NCBI RefSeq assembly: GCF_029784165.1
Contig: NC_073695.1
Coordinates: 210,695,781 to 210,759,780, forward strand
Length of the DNA stretch: 64,000 nt
Source: Wyeomyia smithii
Taxonomy: Eukaryota; Arthropoda; Insecta; Diptera; Culicidae
Direction: 5' to 3'
The translations under genes were made by a program, and so were the position numbers. The first letter of the stretch is position 1; the number at the start of each line of letters is the position of its first letter. A model generated the notes under the pieces. That model saw only the letters and a program-made list of their open reading frames with translations, was not told the origin of the DNA and did not search any database. Shown here one piece after another: positions 45,353-60,987 of this stretch.

Positions 45353-46168
45353 ATAAAGTTGAATCGCTTGTCTTTAGCGTCGGCTGTGCTGGACTCTGAT
45401 TCATCGAAACATGCGTTTAACAAGGCTCTCCATTCTTCAATCACAAAATCACAAAATGTGTTGGATTAACTTCATTAAAAAACTAATTTACAAACATACA
45501 TCTTCAAAATCTGTAAATATCTGCAGACGAAACCATTTCACTATTAGAGTATAAGTAAAACATCATTTAATCCTGATATAAGCATTTGTCTTTCGTTCTC
45601 TCATGTGCAGATATTTGTAAGTAAATTAGTGCATTATTTTTGTAAAAATCTCTTATAACTTAATGAATATAAGAGAGAAAAATAAACTATTTTCGGAAAA
45701 CTTGTGTGTTTTATTATAGTGAACAACATTGTAAAATACTGATAAAATTTGGAAAATCATATCGTTATATCGAAAAAATGATTTTAAGGGGCATTTGAAA
45801 AAAAACTTCACAGTAGTTCATTGAAATTGGTAGATAGAAGTGTGGTTCTTGTGAAATGTGCTACATCTTTACTCGGCAAAAAGGATTTGTGTATGCAAAA
45901 ATGTGAAAAATAAAATTTATTTCTCGCTTTTAGGTAGATTAATTACAAAATTATAACTCTCATAAAATGAAAAATAAATAACAAAACAACTTTGTTGGCT
46001 CCAAAATCAATTTTTTAGTAAAAAAAATGGTGTAAATTGGCGCTAAGTAAAAATCGCCAATAACCAAAGAAATATACGAGATGAAAATAAACTTCCTCCG
46101 AGGAAATTGTTTTTTCCGTTATAGTAAACAATATAGAGCAAGATCGCGCCAAATGACCTATGGTCGGA
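45353..46168. other. AT-rich spacer, no gene supported
   Basis: 'ggtagatagaagtgtgg' near 45830 resembles 'gggtagatagaagtatga' in the tandem repeat at 47975 and 48609, so part of this spacer is probably a diverged member of that family. Confidence 0.3.
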
Positions 46169-46765
46169 TATCGACCATTTTTGATTTGAATGATACTTTG
46201 CACACGTATTTGGCTAGCAAACTGAGCATTTTTCACAGGTGGAGAGATTTTTTACACCCATGAGTTACATTCTAAAAGGGCGTATGTCTTTTGGCATAGG
46301 TTTTATTCGAAGCATTGTAGCCCAGAAACCGTTGGTTGTATAGAAAAACTGTCTGAGAATGAGTTGTAGGGAATTAAAAATGCACTATAACAAAAAATAT
46401 ACACTGTACAACAAAAAATTTTTTTGACCAAAAGAAATTAAAAATAAACATTAAATTTCAATTTAAAAAAAAAAGAGTTGAATTTTTTTTTTCATTTTTT
46501 TTTAAAGAAACTTGAAGTTAATACGCAACTTTTAAAAAAAGTCCAGGATGGAGAAATGAAAAATAATTTTTTTATGGTAGATTAATTTTTTTATAAAAAT
46601 TCTAATTTAAACATTTTTCAAAATATTTGTATTATGATGATTCTAAACGATGCAGGGAGTCATTTTGAATCAAAAAGCTTTTGGTAGTAAACATTCTAAA
46701 GGCATCGGTTTTCGAGTTATTTTAAATTTAAGCTCGAAAAATTATTAATATTTCGGAAAATACAC
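46169..46765 (-). repeat. Left arm of long inverted repeat
   Basis: About 600 bp that is the reverse complement of 47286-47856 at high identity. Shared words include 'gtttgctagccaaatacgtg', 'gcataggttttattcgaagc' and 'aggcatcggttttcgagtta'. Confidence 0.85.
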
Positions 46766-47027
46766 GTTTCTTTCTTATTTTGTCCATGGTTCTCCAGCAA
46801 AAACCATACGTTCATTGAAAGCTTGATCAAAAATATACAATTCATTTTTTGACAACAAAACGATTGGACGAACGGTTCACAAGAAAAGAGTTAAATGTTC
46901 TAAGTGATATAAATATATATAACAATCAAATATTTATTTTCGAGTTTTATTATCTTAGGAACATATTTTTTATGACATAGATACTTTACAGAACTAGTTT
47001 CACCTTATATATTATATACATCATAAG

Positions 47028-47285
47028 TAGTGGTCCCCGTGGTTCTGTGGTTAGCGATGTCTGTCGGCTAGCTCTCCCACACGGTTGTGATATCGGGTTC
47101 GATTCCCGATCGCGTCGTGGATCTTTTCGAGCTGTAAATTTTCTCGACTCAGCACTGGGGCACGGTGTATCGTTGTACTTATCCTACACATGCAAAATGT
47201 GCCAAAAACAATATCGTAACGAATTCTCTCAACTAATCTAGTTGATCGAGACCGCTATTAGCCCCAAGGCTAAGCGTGCGATATT
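47028..47285 (+). mobile_element. SINE of a different tRNA-derived family
   Basis: Starts 'gtccccgtggttctgtggtt' and has a B box 'gggttcgattcccg' near 47096 and an A-box-like 'tggttagcgatgtctgtcgg'. The body ends 'gccccaaggctaagcgtgcg'. Heads of this type derive from tRNA genes and carry a Pol III promoter. It lies in the 520-bp loop between the inverted repeats, right against the right arm. No clear target duplication. Confidence 0.7.
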
Positions 47286-48261
47286 GTGTATTTTCCGAAA
47301 TATTAATAATTTTTCGAGCTTAAATTCAAAATAACTCGAAAACCGATGCCTTTAGAATGTTTACTACCAAGAGCTTTTTGATTCAAAATGACTCTCTTCA
47401 TCGTTTAAAATCATCAGAATACAAATATTTTGAAAAATGTTTAAATTAGAATTTTTATAAAAAAATTATTTTTCATTTCTCCATCCTGGACTTTTCTTTT
47501 AAAGTTGCGTATTAACGTCAAGTTTCTTTAAAAAAAAAATTCGATTCTTTTTGTTTTTAAATTGAAATTTAATGTTTATTTTTAATTTTTTTTGGTCAAA
47601 AAAAGTTTTTTTTTTGTACAGTGTATATTTTTTTTATGGTGCATTTTTAATTCCCTACAACTCAATCTCAGACAGTTTTTCTACACAACCAACGGTTTCT
47701 GGGCTACAATGCTTCGAATAAAACCTATGCCAAAAGGCATACACTCTTTTAGAATGTAACTCATGGGTGTAAAAAAACTCTCCACCTTTGAAAATTGCTC
47801 AGTTTGCTAGCCAAATACGTGTGCAAAGTTTCATTCAAATCAAATATGGTCGATTAAATTTTCGCGTATTTCCAGGCGATTTGAAATGATTTAGCTCTAT
47901 AGTAGAACAATGAAAAATTGTAGAAAATCACTGTAAAAAATAAAATTGAATTTTATGGGGAGATCAATAGACTTAAATGGGTAGATAGAAGTATGATGTC
48001 GTCAACAAAGTTGTTGGTCTAAATCGGTCTCAAATCATGAAATCCAAAATAATTTTGTTATCTATTGAAATAAACCACGCACCCCTTTGCGCGACCCAAA
48101 CAGCATTCTTACTGTCTTTTGATAAAAACCGGTACCAAATACGAGTAAAAGGCTATCCACGTGGACAGCTTTAGGAAGGGTCGTCTGGGTAATGTCCACG
48201 GTTCTTACATTTTTTTTTAGAATTTATACAGGCAGTTGTCTACGGAGGGGGTAGGGCCTTC
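47286..48261 (+). repeat. Right arm of inverted repeat and first tandem unit
   Basis: 47286-47856 is complementary to the left arm. From about 47628 the sequence also forms the first unit of a 634-bp direct duplication, ending 'gagggggtagggccttc'. Its 3' part has 'ctatccacgtggacagcttt'; related ccacgtgg words occur near 48912 and, more weakly, near 59585 and 60570. Confidence 0.85.
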
Positions 48262-48895
48262 TTTTTTTTATGGTGCATTTTTAATTCCCTACAACTCAAT
48301 CTCAGACAGTTTTTCTATACAACCAACGGGTTCTGGGCTACAATGATTCGAATAAAACCTATGCCAAAAGGCATACGCCCTTTTAGAATGTAACTCATGG
48401 GTGTAAAAAAACTCTCAACTTTTGAAAAATGCTCAGTTTGCTAAGCCAAATACGTGTGCAAAGTTTCATTCAAATCAAATATGGTCGATTAAATTTTCGC
48501 GTATTTCCAGGCGTTTTGAAATGATTTTGCTCTATAGTAGAACAATGAAAAATTGTAGAAAATCACTGTAAAAAATTAAATTGAATTTTAGTGGTGATCA
48601 ATAGACTTAAATGGGTAGATAGAAGTATGATGTCGTCAACAAAGTTGTTGGTCTAAATCGGTCTCAAATCATGAAATCCAAAATAATTTTGTTATCTATT
48701 GAAATAAACCACGCACCCCTTTGCGCGACCCAAACAGCATTCTTACTGTCTTTTGATAAAAACCGGTACCATATACGAATAAAAGGCTATCCACGTGGAC
48801 AGCTTTAGGAAGGGTCGTCTGGGTAATGTCCACGGTTCATACATTTTTTTTTAGAATTTATACAGGCAGTTGTCTACGGAGGGGGTAGGGCCTTC
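48262..48895 (+). repeat. Second tandem unit, 634 bp
   Basis: Offset of exactly 634 bp from the first unit, measured at 'atggtgcatttttaattccc' and at the end 'gtagggccttc'. Only scattered substitutions and small indels separate the two, so the duplication is recent relative to its neighbours. Confidence 0.88.
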
Positions 48896-49950
48896 AAAAT
48901 CGTTAAAAATCTTTCCACGTGGAATGTGGATGGCCCCTAAGCTAATCATTTTTCTCTAGTCAGCCAGCTGAACATAAAATAAACCGGAAATAACTAAACA
49001 GAGACGGCTAGGAGTTATATGTATGATCGTATCACTTATTAAGGTGAATCCGGATCCAACAAACCCAGCTTTGCCAAGCGAACGAGAAGCAAAACCTTTC
49101 TACTCTTTTCTGCTTGAGAATGAGACATATGCTACGCTTCTCAAGTCTTTTGCACACACGCTTCCGAGATTTTCTTTCTTTTTCATTCATTCCCCTGAGT
49201 AGCAGCAAGCACGCACCGACAGGAAAAAACTCTTTTGTATTGCTACTCAGGAACAGTAAAAGAGTACGAGAGTGCAAGCGAGTAGGAGTACTCGACTAGG
49301 AGGAGTGCTTGAAAAACTGAGCTTAAAAACGAAAATGCTTTCTTCATCTACCCGGTTTTGCTTCGTGCACCGACAGCCGAACGTAGGGGAAGAGTCTGTA
49401 AAGTATCGCATACTGGTACGTGTAGGGTACCGCACTGCTTTAGTATGTTTTTTATAGCAGTCTAATGCAGAACCAGCCAAAGTAAATCGCTACCGAAGTA
49501 GTCCGTTACCCTTTTTGAAATATTTTTTTGTCCCTCCGCGACTATCGTAATGCATCTTGAAACAAATGTATTCAGCTCTTTGTGCTCGCGAGACGGATAC
49601 TACATGCGAGTAAAAGAGTAGGCGAGTTTGTGTGCATATGATCTCGGGAGCGACTGCGAGCAAGCAAGACAGTGAGAAAGAACGAGAAATAGCTTGAATG
49701 GAGAATACTCCAGTGTGTAATATCGGCAGCTGCGAGAACCTCACTTGAGGTGTTGCATGCTGTTCATAAGTGAGACTAACAACACTGAACGTACCTTTCC
49801 TTACTTACAGAAAACTTCTTCCTATGAACTTTATGGAGATGCAGAGCTAAACATGGTCTCCAAATAGCAAAGGTCATACTAACATCCTTTCAAAATTCTG
49901 AGCGTATCTTCGGGGGACTCTTTCCACGCCACGATCCCAGTCCTTGGCCT
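48896..49950. other. Unassigned region between repeat and R1-type relic
   Basis: Moderately GC-rich with several open frames on both strands but no family motif. 'gagtaaaagagtaggcgag' near 49608 resembles 'cagtaaaagagtacgagag' near 49255, suggesting a diverged internal repeat. Confidence 0.25.
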
Positions 49951-49959
49951 CTGACAGTC

Positions 49960-51303
49960 GAGTCCCACGTCCGACGTTCCAGTATCTCAGACACAGACCA
50001 GGGATGGTCGGCCAACCTGCGTTTAATAGTGCCAGTTGGGACTTTATAGCGCTTGCGCTCAGGAGCATCCATGTACCAGTGTCGCTGTACAAGATGCTGG
50101 AAAAAAAAATACCAGAACCGAGTACTTGTTTATAATACGGAGGAGGATCAGAAGTGTTCCCCAATTACCGCCGAAGTTCCGCAAGGTTCTCTCCTGGGAC
50201 CAGTGCTGTGGAATGTCAATTATGACGGGGTGTTGAAACTCAAGTTCCCTGTAGGAGTTGTGGTCGTCGGCTTTGCAGACGACACAACGCTAGAGGTCTA
50301 CGACGAGTCGATCGAGGAGGTCAAATTGACGGCCGCGCACTGTATACGCAAGGTCGAAGACTGGATGCACTCTAGGAAACTGGAGTTGGCGCACCATAAG
50401 ACGGAGGTCACGGTTGTGAATAACCGTAAATCGGAGCAACAGGCGGCGGTCAGAGTCGGAGACTGCACCATCACCTCAATGCGATCTTTGAAGTTCTTGG
50501 GGGTTATGGTTGACGATAAGTTAAATTTCAGAGTTATATCAATGTGCTTACAAGAGGGCTTTCAACGGCTATTGCAGCACAATCTCAAATGGCGTCGATT
50601 AGCTCAGCGGTGAATGACAGCAAGCATAAACCTCTTGCCAGCGTGGTTTCGTCCATTCTTAGGTATGGGGGCCCAGTGTGGTCCAAAGCGCTAGGCACTA
50701 ACAGTTATCGTGGTAAACTGGAAAGTACCTTCAGGTTCATGTGTCGGAGGGTTACGAGTGCGTTTCGTTCGTCATACGACGCAATCTGCGTCCTGTTCAT
50801 TAGGGAGAACGTAGAATGCTTCGACCAACGTGACACAAGGGGCATACGAGGTGTCAGGAGATCATTATCGATGATCAGATGGCAGCAGGAAAAGTCCAAT
50901 TCCACGAAGTCGCACCGACTTACGGATGGGCCGGGAGGCGCTATGGAAAAGTGAACTTCTACCTGCCACAGATCCTGTCAGGTCATGGTTGCTGCAGGCT
51001 ATACCTACAAAGGTTCGGACATGCGGGGTCCTCATGTGCCCCGAGTGCGTGGATGCGGAAGAGACTGCTGAGCATGTCTTTTTCGTATGTCTTTGTTTTG
51101 CGCGTGCGCGGAGAGACATGATGGTAGTGAGCGGGCCAGATACTACTCTGAACAACCTAGTTCAAAGGATATAAGAAGATCCCAACATCTGGTGGGCGGT
51201 TTGTGCAGCTGCCTCTCAAATAGTCCTAGAGTTGCAAAGCAGGCGGTTGACAGGTTGACCACCGACACGCCAGTGTTTGCTAACTGCCAGTCTCCCTGTT
51301 AGT
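49960..51303 (+). pseudogene. R1-type LINE, 5'-truncated, frameshifted
   Basis: The RT enters with FNSASWDFIALALRSIHVPV near 50020-50090, a block that in R1-type elements lies just after the first Asp. After a frame change, 50053-50613 reads NRVLVYNTEEDQKC, EVPQGSLLGPVLWNVNYDG, GFADDTTLEVYDESIEEV (catalytic ADD), HHKTEVTVVNNRK and LKFLGVMVDDKLNF. A second shift near 50545 leads to LASVVSSILRYGGPVWSKAL and later LSGHGCCRLYLQRFGHAGS, then CPECVDAEETAEHVFFVC, the Cys-His motif typical of the R1 C-terminus. No endonuclease or ORF1 is present. At least three frameshifts make it inactive. Confidence 0.85.
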
Positions 51304-51309
51304 TAGCTA

Positions 51310-52244
51310 ATTAACAAAGCCAGGCGATTGCACAAAGCATAAAAGCCGCTCCCCGAAGCATTACTTAGCGGTCGTCCTGGGGAGTATTATGGGCTGAAGA
51401 CTGGAGGGTTTTTAGTGGGTCGAACCCCGAACCCCACACGCAAAAGTTGAAGTCTTGTACAATCGTTGTGTCTTCCCGATTCGCACAAATGTTGCACAGA
51501 AATCGCACAAAAAATGTGTGGAATGCATAACACAACAGTTGTACTGCGAATACATTGACATAGAATAAGATCGGAATATGTATCATATACTGACACTTTA
51601 TTTCTCACATCGAGTGTATTAGTGACTGCTACTCATGGAGCAGTGCAAGCAGCAACAACAACTTGTGAGCTGACTGGCATGCTACTGCTAAATATACCTT
51701 TTCAAAGTTAACAAATAGTAATCAGTAACACGAGCAACAGTTAACACCTTCATGGTTTTTCATTAAACTTTGCGATACGCTTTATATTTCTTATTTTCAT
51801 AGTCACCACCAATTGAAAAAGTCGAATGAAAATATCAGTCAACATTTCACTTTGAAAAGAGATCTGGAGCCTCTGACATATAAAACATCATAAAACCCAG
51901 CTGCCAAATTCGCGTTTATTCCCCACTCATCTCTCCCTTTGAATTCTGTGTATAAAGTTTTCGTTTTTGCGGTGTAGCTACATTGCGGACTACACTTTGT
52001 CCTGAAGCTGTTCGTTTTAGCTCTCTACACTGTCCGAGAATCACACTTTTTCTGCCCCGGACAGCACATGAAAAAAATTGCGTGTATCTTGAAAACACCA
52101 ACAACAAAAACAAACGTTGTCAAATGCAATACGAAAAAAATTACAACTGAGTGTAGTGTTGTATAGCTGTATGTTACCAAGCTGCACGATCGGTGTAGGT
52201 GCCGTCGCGAAAACGAAAACGACACTAGTTAGTGCAAAGAAAAA
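51310..52244. promoter_or_regulatory. Upstream region of the six-exon gene
   Basis: Contains the 3' UTR or flank of the R1-type relic at its left and probably the promoter and 5' UTR of the gene starting at 52245. I see no strong TATA box at a convincing distance. The ATG context is gaaaaaATGgca, acceptable for translation start in insects. Confidence 0.35.
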
Positions 52245-54486
<2,242 letters not shown>

Positions 54487-54533
54487 TTTTTTTTGATTTT
54501 TAGTTTTAGTTTTTAGTTATTGTTACTAATGTA

Positions 54534-54539
54534 AATAAA
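54534..54539 (+). promoter_or_regulatory. Polyadenylation signal AATAAA of the six-exon gene
   Basis: AATAAA lies 48 bp after the stop codon at 54484-54486, a normal distance for a compact insect 3' UTR. Confidence 0.55.
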
Positions 54540-56200
54540 AAATTGCAGGAAAACATTTCGAACGGTTTCATTTTCAATATCGCATATTATCGCCGAATAT
54601 TTTTCACGTAACATAACATTGAACACGCAATCACAACATTAACAATAGAGCTTCTACAAACACTTCCACCAAAAACCAAACGTACCACTCGAGAATTATA
54701 AACGGGACTACCATGTTAAAACGCATAATATATTGTGTTTTATTTTCCAATAATTATACATAGTTTTGAACATACACTATTTATACAATGACAATAGTTA
54801 CAAAGCATTTATTCACATAAACGATGTCAATAAAATTAAAAATAATAGAAACAAACTTCTTCTGTAACGATTGCAAAATAGTTTCATCTTTCACTGGCTC
54901 AGAAGTTAGCTTATTTATTTATTCACGAATTGAGCTCGAAAAAGGTAAACATCACAGTTTTTCTATCCTCATATTACTTGTAGAATAACACCAGAGCCTT
55001 GGAGCCAGACAACGTAGTTGTAAGCGACATGATTGTCACACGACACTCGGATTCAAATATCGATAGCGTTAGTTTTCTCCTTATCCAACAGCAACAGAGG
55101 CTTTTGATGTTTCTACCGCAATATCTTCGGTTCAATTTGGTCCAGTGAGTGACCTCAACTCGCAGCGGACCGCGTATCAGCTTTCAGAAGGTAGCAACAT
55201 TAACTTTTTTTTTAAATCCGAAGACCTACGGCTCCGAGAACACGTTCCTTGCGTTTTTTTTCGCATATTTAGCTTAATACACAACACATAAAAAAAACAC
55301 AGTACACACAGTTGTACAGTACGGAGTACAGAAAAAATAATCATGTATTAAACTTGATTAATTTAATTCACTCGCTAGAAAAACAAGACGGGTCTATTAG
55401 AAGATAAACAAACCTGCAGTCAAACCCTTGTGGTTGCCAGACTTGTTTGCAACCGAATACTGTTAAAAGAGTTATACACTGAAAGAAATCGACACGACAT
55501 TATAAAAGGTTTTGCACTTGAATTCGCCCTACTGATCAAAACATATAGAATTCATATTGCCCCTTGCATGACTATTTGGACTTCTGTGATAATCATTCAT
55601 TGCCCAATTTCTTATTTCGCTCTATCAAATTGACACCTCAGTAGCGCAGTGGCAGTTTTTTGGGTTCATTTGTTCGTTTTGTTTTTCATTTGCAACATTA
55701 AGTATATATTTTTGAACAGCTTTAGTTAGGTTGAATATCAAAACAAAACTAAGTGTTACATGATTGATTGGGTGATACTGAGTATCGATACTTTTTCAAT
55801 TATCATAGTATCGATACCAGACATCACGGTTTCAAGTATACTTTATTAATATTGTCCTCTCACAAAAAAAAAATAGAATTCAGGGTATTTTCAAGAAAAA
55901 GAAGAAGCAACACCCGCAACTGACAGACATCTCAAACACTGGTAAAAATGTGCTGTAAAAATAGCACTCGATACACGTTCAACTGGGGATAATGAAATGT
56001 TCATAATTGAAATACGAAAATATCCGAATAAGTTTTATTCTCTACACCTCATTAGTTAATTATGGTCTATTTGTTTGTTTCTTAGGTTTTCGTTTGTCTT
56101 GATCGAGTAAAGAATATCATATTCATCATCAAAAGCATGCCAAACCAAACCAACCAAAAAGTGGGTACCAGAATCAATGAGTGGTAGATGGAAAATTCAC
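54540..56200. other. Downstream spacer, no gene supported
   Basis: AT-rich. Near 55783-55818 'gagtatcgatac' and 'agtatcgatacc' form an inverted pair. Otherwise no frame, RNA or element end could be supported. Confidence 0.3.
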
Positions 56201-56205
56201 TCACA

Positions 56206-56536
56206 ATTGGGTTGTTTAGCTATATCAGTTTTTTATATCATCTGAAAGATCTGCATTTTCTAAGAAAGAACGTGATTTGAAAAAATTTTCTATCGTTGTC
56301 CTTCGCTTTTTAAATCACGATTTAAAACTGCTCGAAATCTGCTCGAAATCGCTACAATGACAGTTCGCCCATATACCAACTGTCATTGTAGCGATTCATA
56401 GCGAATTTTTATTCTTCATTTAAAAATCGGAGGATAATGATATAAAGTTTTAAAAAATCACGTTTTGCTCAGAAAATTACACTCTTTCAGATAATATATA
56501 AAAATCGGAAATCCGTGAATAACTAAACAACCCAAT
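56206..56536. mobile_element. 331-bp MITE, same family as intron 3 element
   Basis: Ends 'attgggttgtttagcta' and 'taactaaacaacccaat' are perfect inverted repeats. Complementarity goes on with 'tatcatctgaaag' / 'ctttcagataatata'. The centre holds a second inverted pair around 'aatgacagttcgcccatata' / 'ccaactgtcatt'. Non-coding. Confidence 0.85.
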
Positions 56537-56610
56537 TGCTTCACATCTTATGCTAGAATTTTTTTTTCAGTCAAGTACTAATCGTAATTTTTGAGGATAA
56601 TACAAATATA

Positions 56611-57664
56611 GGGATACCATCCGTCCTGATTTAGCAGGACATGTCCTGATTTTGAGATCATATTTGGGCGTCCTGATTTATTTCTCATATTCTAGCATTT
56701 GTCCTGATTTTCATAAGACATGCAATTATCTTCAATCACCAAGCTCATATTTCAAGGCTTAAGTCGGTAATTTTTAAACAGAAACGTGAATGTTGCCGGA
56801 TATTAGAAATTGTTGGAGATTGCCAAGTATTTTTTTTTATTTCTGGTTGCCAGTTCGAATTCGTCGCTGGTAAAAATAAAAACAAAAGGACATTTTTCTC
56901 CGATAAAATTCTTAAAGTTACATTTTATGAGGTAAAATTGTAAAATTTGAAGTGATGACCGTTTTTCGGGCTGAAGAAATAAAGGGGCCTATTACAGTCA
57001 ACGAGGTGAGCAGCGAGTTACTCGCCTGACCAATTTAGATATAACAGATGGTGAGTCGGCTGGATCACGGACGAGTAGCTCGTCTGCGAAATTGCTCCAC
57101 TCAGCTGTCACCAGCCAAGTTTCACTCGCGTTTCCTAATACAACATTTTGCTCGTCAGTGACTCTAGGCGAGGCAAATTGCTCGCCTCGTTTCTTGTAAT
57201 CAGGAAAAATCTATAATGTTTCTTGTAAATCAGGAAAAATCTATAATGCAGCATTGAAATATCAGAGAGATCAGATATTAAACCTGTCTATCTTGATACA
57301 TGTTCAATAATGTGAATAATTCAGATAAATCTCGATACCTGACCACACAACGCTCACTGCGTAAATTATTTCTTTGGTTAAGCCTGAGTAAAGTGAATAG
57401 TGTTAAACATTTGACAATTTTTATATTAATTTTAAACAGTTTACGTGTGCTGAATTCTTTGGGGACATACAAATTCCTAAAACTTCAAAGTTGCTTGATA
57501 AAATTGGATCGTTCGAGATACATGTTGAGTAAATTAACAACCGAAAAGCATTTTGAAGTGCAAATCACATACCCCCAGTTTGAACCAGAACAAAAATAAT
57601 TAGGATCAAATTTGTGCCGAAAAAATAGATGTCCTGATTTGTACCTCTGACCAGATGGTATCCC
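56611..57664. mobile_element. 1.05-kb TIR element with tcctgattt motifs
   Basis: Ends are gggataccatc and its complement gatggtatccc (one mismatch just beyond). Just inside, 'gtcctgattt' occurs several times at the left (56632-56712) and once at the right (57630). A 99-codon frame at 57300-57599 (HLTIFILILNSLRVLNSLG, LIKLDRSRYMLSKL) is of unknown origin and may be transposase debris. A smaller MITE is nested at 56988-57204. Superfamily not determined. Confidence 0.5.
56988..57204. mobile_element. 217-bp nested MITE rich in ctcgcc
   Basis: Left 'cctattacagtcaacgaggt' then gagc; right is the imperfect complement 'ctcgcctcgtttcttgtaat' then cagg. It is much GC-richer than its host element. Immediately right, 'tttcttgtaatcaggaaaaa' and tctataatg is tandemly duplicated (57190-57248). 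Confidence 0.65.
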
Positions 57665-57669
57665 ACTAC

Positions 57670-60600
57670 TAATATAGCAAAATTTTTCATTAACAATTCA
57701 CCAAATTTTAGGCTACGAAGCTTTTCTATTCCATTATTGTTTTCGTCTATTCCTGAAAAGCAATCCGGCTGCTACCGATCTTGTTCGAGATACCAATGGA
57801 TATAGATACTATCGGTTGTTCAGTGGAGGATGAGAGCGTGTTACACGCGAATGTAGACATAATAAGCAAGGAGGATTAAATTGAAAGTGCTGGGGAAGCT
57901 ACGACTGGCGGAAACACTTGGGAAGAACATGTTCCTCCTAATAAGCACGGCCATGGAACTAAACCAAGTGATTGTAAGCATATTTCGCATGATCACCACC
58001 CGAAACTGTAAAAAAGTGAGGTTATTTTTTGTATGCAATGATCTATAACGACCATGAAACAAAATTGATTTTTATGCGGGAGAATTAAACGACTACGGGT
58101 TTAACTAGTTTTTTGGCAACCGTTTTTTACTTTTGGACCGAGCCATTGGCATCCCTATACCGAGTAACAGTGAATGATCATGAACTCATGTGATGGGCTC
58201 AAATTAATTTGTGCCCACTGTCAGCAGTATGATAAAGAAGTATGAAAAGAGGCGATGATAAGCTATCTCGTTTACACATATGTTGAGATGTTAGCCCTTG
58301 AAACATGGTGCGATGCCATAGGCGTGTTTTAGACTGACTGTGTCGGGGAGCCAGAGTACGTTAATAGCCACAGGACGCATTATTCATAAACGTGCTAACA
58401 ATATTTGAATTTGATTTTTTTCTTTTTTCATGGACTGGTGATAGAAGTTTCATGTTGTTTTAGGCGATAAGAAAGTTTCAGGCGAAAATGAAAAATAATT
58501 GTTCAATGTTCAGAAGCAGCTTTGAAAAACAAATTATCAGTATTGATTACTGGTTACACTGCGTCGACGAAAGCAGCCTTCTGGAAAACATTATCAATAT
58601 CAGTACAAATCAACATGTCGATACTAACACCAGTTGAAATTTTTCAAGTGTAGTAGTTTGAAGCGGCCAAATACATAGAAAAAACGCTAGAGCATTTTTT
58701 GCGTTATACCAAACACGCAATCATTGTACTGGTTGCAAACCACATCAACAATTGCACTGAAAACGCACAATTTTGTACTGGTTTCGCACCATCCAACTTT
58801 TGCGTGCACACTACCTGAGGTTGGCCGGTTGATACTTTTTATGTTTTTTTTTGCAATTTTTGCCCTGCCCTTTTAAGCTCAACTTGAATCATTTTCTTTT
58901 TAACTTCTTCCTAACGTTATAATAACTTAAATAATTTGAACCATATTTAAGATCAGCTTTTTTTTTGGCTTCCAGGAGCGTTTTTGGACTACAATTTGAA
59001 TTCCTTTTGTTTAGAATAGGTTCGAACCAAACCGTTCGAATTTTATTAATTTTTTCTCAATTTTTTCTTACCTCCGGTTTTACGTTTTAATACGTTTTTA
59101 GTTCTTCAAAGTTATATTAAAGATTATTTTCTTTTCGACTCCTTCTGGATTTGAGGGATGTTTTTCAGCAAAAACTTTTGTATGCTTTGTTTCTACCCTC
59201 AAGAAAGATTTTTAATTTGGTTGAAGTTAATTTGAGATAAATTTTTAATAGTAGCTTTCGACCTTTTCCTGGCGCTCAATTAACAAAAATCTCCTGTAAC
59301 CTTTGAAATCATTATTGATTTTTTGTCTCTTCCACCTCGGGAACTAATAACCCCAAATTTTGGAATCAATTTCTCCATTACCTTCTTCTGATCTTTTGGT
59401 AAGTTTGTGAGGACTTTTAGGCTGAATTTTGGTGGGATTTTTGGGTCGAATCGGAAATTTTTATTGTTGTTTTCTGCTGACACTTTTATGCTGCATCAGA
59501 AAATTAACTACAGAACCATCGGTTTTTCATTTTTTTTCTTGAAAAAGAGATTTATTCAATGTCCAACGGTTTGACGATTTTTCAGTCCACATGGTATGTG
59601 GACGGTTCCATATGGAATAGGTTTTAGCTGGGTTAGCATTTTATCAAATGTTTGTGGCTATTTGGATGATGTACTTACTGCAAGAAGGGATGTAAAAGAC
59701 TGTCGTACATATTTAACTTCAAACTGCGCGCCTTGGTGAACGAACGCATGGTGGCAAATTAGTAAGTGTACCTATGTAAATTTGTAAACAATTGTTAATG
59801 AATAATGGATAAATGGTGATTTTTTCAGGTTTTCATTGAATTCATTGCACTTTTTCTTGTTGATTTTTTTAAGGTTACCAATGAAACGAGAAGAGACGTA
59901 CCTTTACAACAAGTTGTTCATTCTACAGTGGACATATATTTTCTAACTGAATTCATTATGAAAATATCAGTGAGTAAGTATTGTTTCAGGACATGGTTAT
60001 GATACCAACAAACATGCTCATGCATAGTGAAAGCATGAGTTTGGATAGTTATTTACAATAGATTGAAGGAAAATTGATAGAATATGATAAGAGCAATACT
60101 AAGAAAATTAAAAAAAAAGTATGTCGAAGTATTTGCTATTTAGAATACCGTAAACTGGGGTGAATTTGATCACTTTTTTGATTGTATCTTAAATATTTTC
60201 AGAATATACTGAAAACAATATTGTTTGATATTTTTAAAATAAGTACTGGCATGCATTGAGAAAGATTCAGTCACTACTTCAAAAGTTTAGTAACAATTTT
60301 GCTGTTTTTGAATATGCTCTAAAAATTTCACACCAATCATCAAACTTTACACCTCTAAAAATCATGAATTTGGAGTAACGCTTTGCTACTTTCACTAAAT
60401 TAAACAGCCTAAAACGACTTAAACGAGTTCATAATTATGGAGAGCAATTTGGGGGCCATTCACATTCTACGTGAACAGTTTATGTTGGCGAATGTCCAAG
60501 ATTCATACAAATTTTTTAGAATATATATGAATGATTATCTACTGAGAATGAAGGTGGTCTAAAATCATCAAAAACCAGTCCACGTGAAATATGATTTATG

Positions 60601-60980
60601 CAATTGTCCAAATTTGCATGTTTCTTCACGTCTTGGGTTTTTGTTAAGAAGAAATATGTAATACGCTGTGGAGATTATTGGGACTAAACATTGTCTCCGT
60701 CAAAAACTAACAAAAATAGCAATGAAATGCATTGTTATAATATTTGTTCATCTTAAGAACTAATCTGGGAACAAAATAAAAAAAAAACTTTACGTATTGC
60801 AACTTGTTGTTTTGAATCTGCTTAAACCAATTGTTTGTATGCAACAAAAATCGCCAAAAATACTGAGAAACGTATTTTCAATGTACCTACTCAGAATTAA
60901 GAGGTAGGTCATATCTGATTGCTTATATTAAAAAATTAGAGAAGCTATTGTCCCTTTACTGAAAGTTTTGCAACTTTTTA
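57670..60980. other. AT-rich spacer with scattered repeat words, no gene supported
   Basis: No convincing coding region. 'cagtccacatggtatgtgga' near 59583 and 'ccagtccacgtgaaatatga' near 60574 are related to the ccacgtgg words at 48160-48930 and suggest relics of that family. 'taccgtaaactggggtgaat' near 60148 and 'ccgtccgaaactggggaaaa' near 61231 are a second related pair. A frame at 57750-57830 in the plus strand (SNPAATDLVRDTNGYRYY) is short and unrecognised. Confidence 0.3.
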
Positions 60981-60987
60981 GATACCA

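Noticed and set aside
49874..50164. 96-codon minus-strand frame
   Set aside because: Overlaps the R1-type RT start on the plus strand; no supporting motif.
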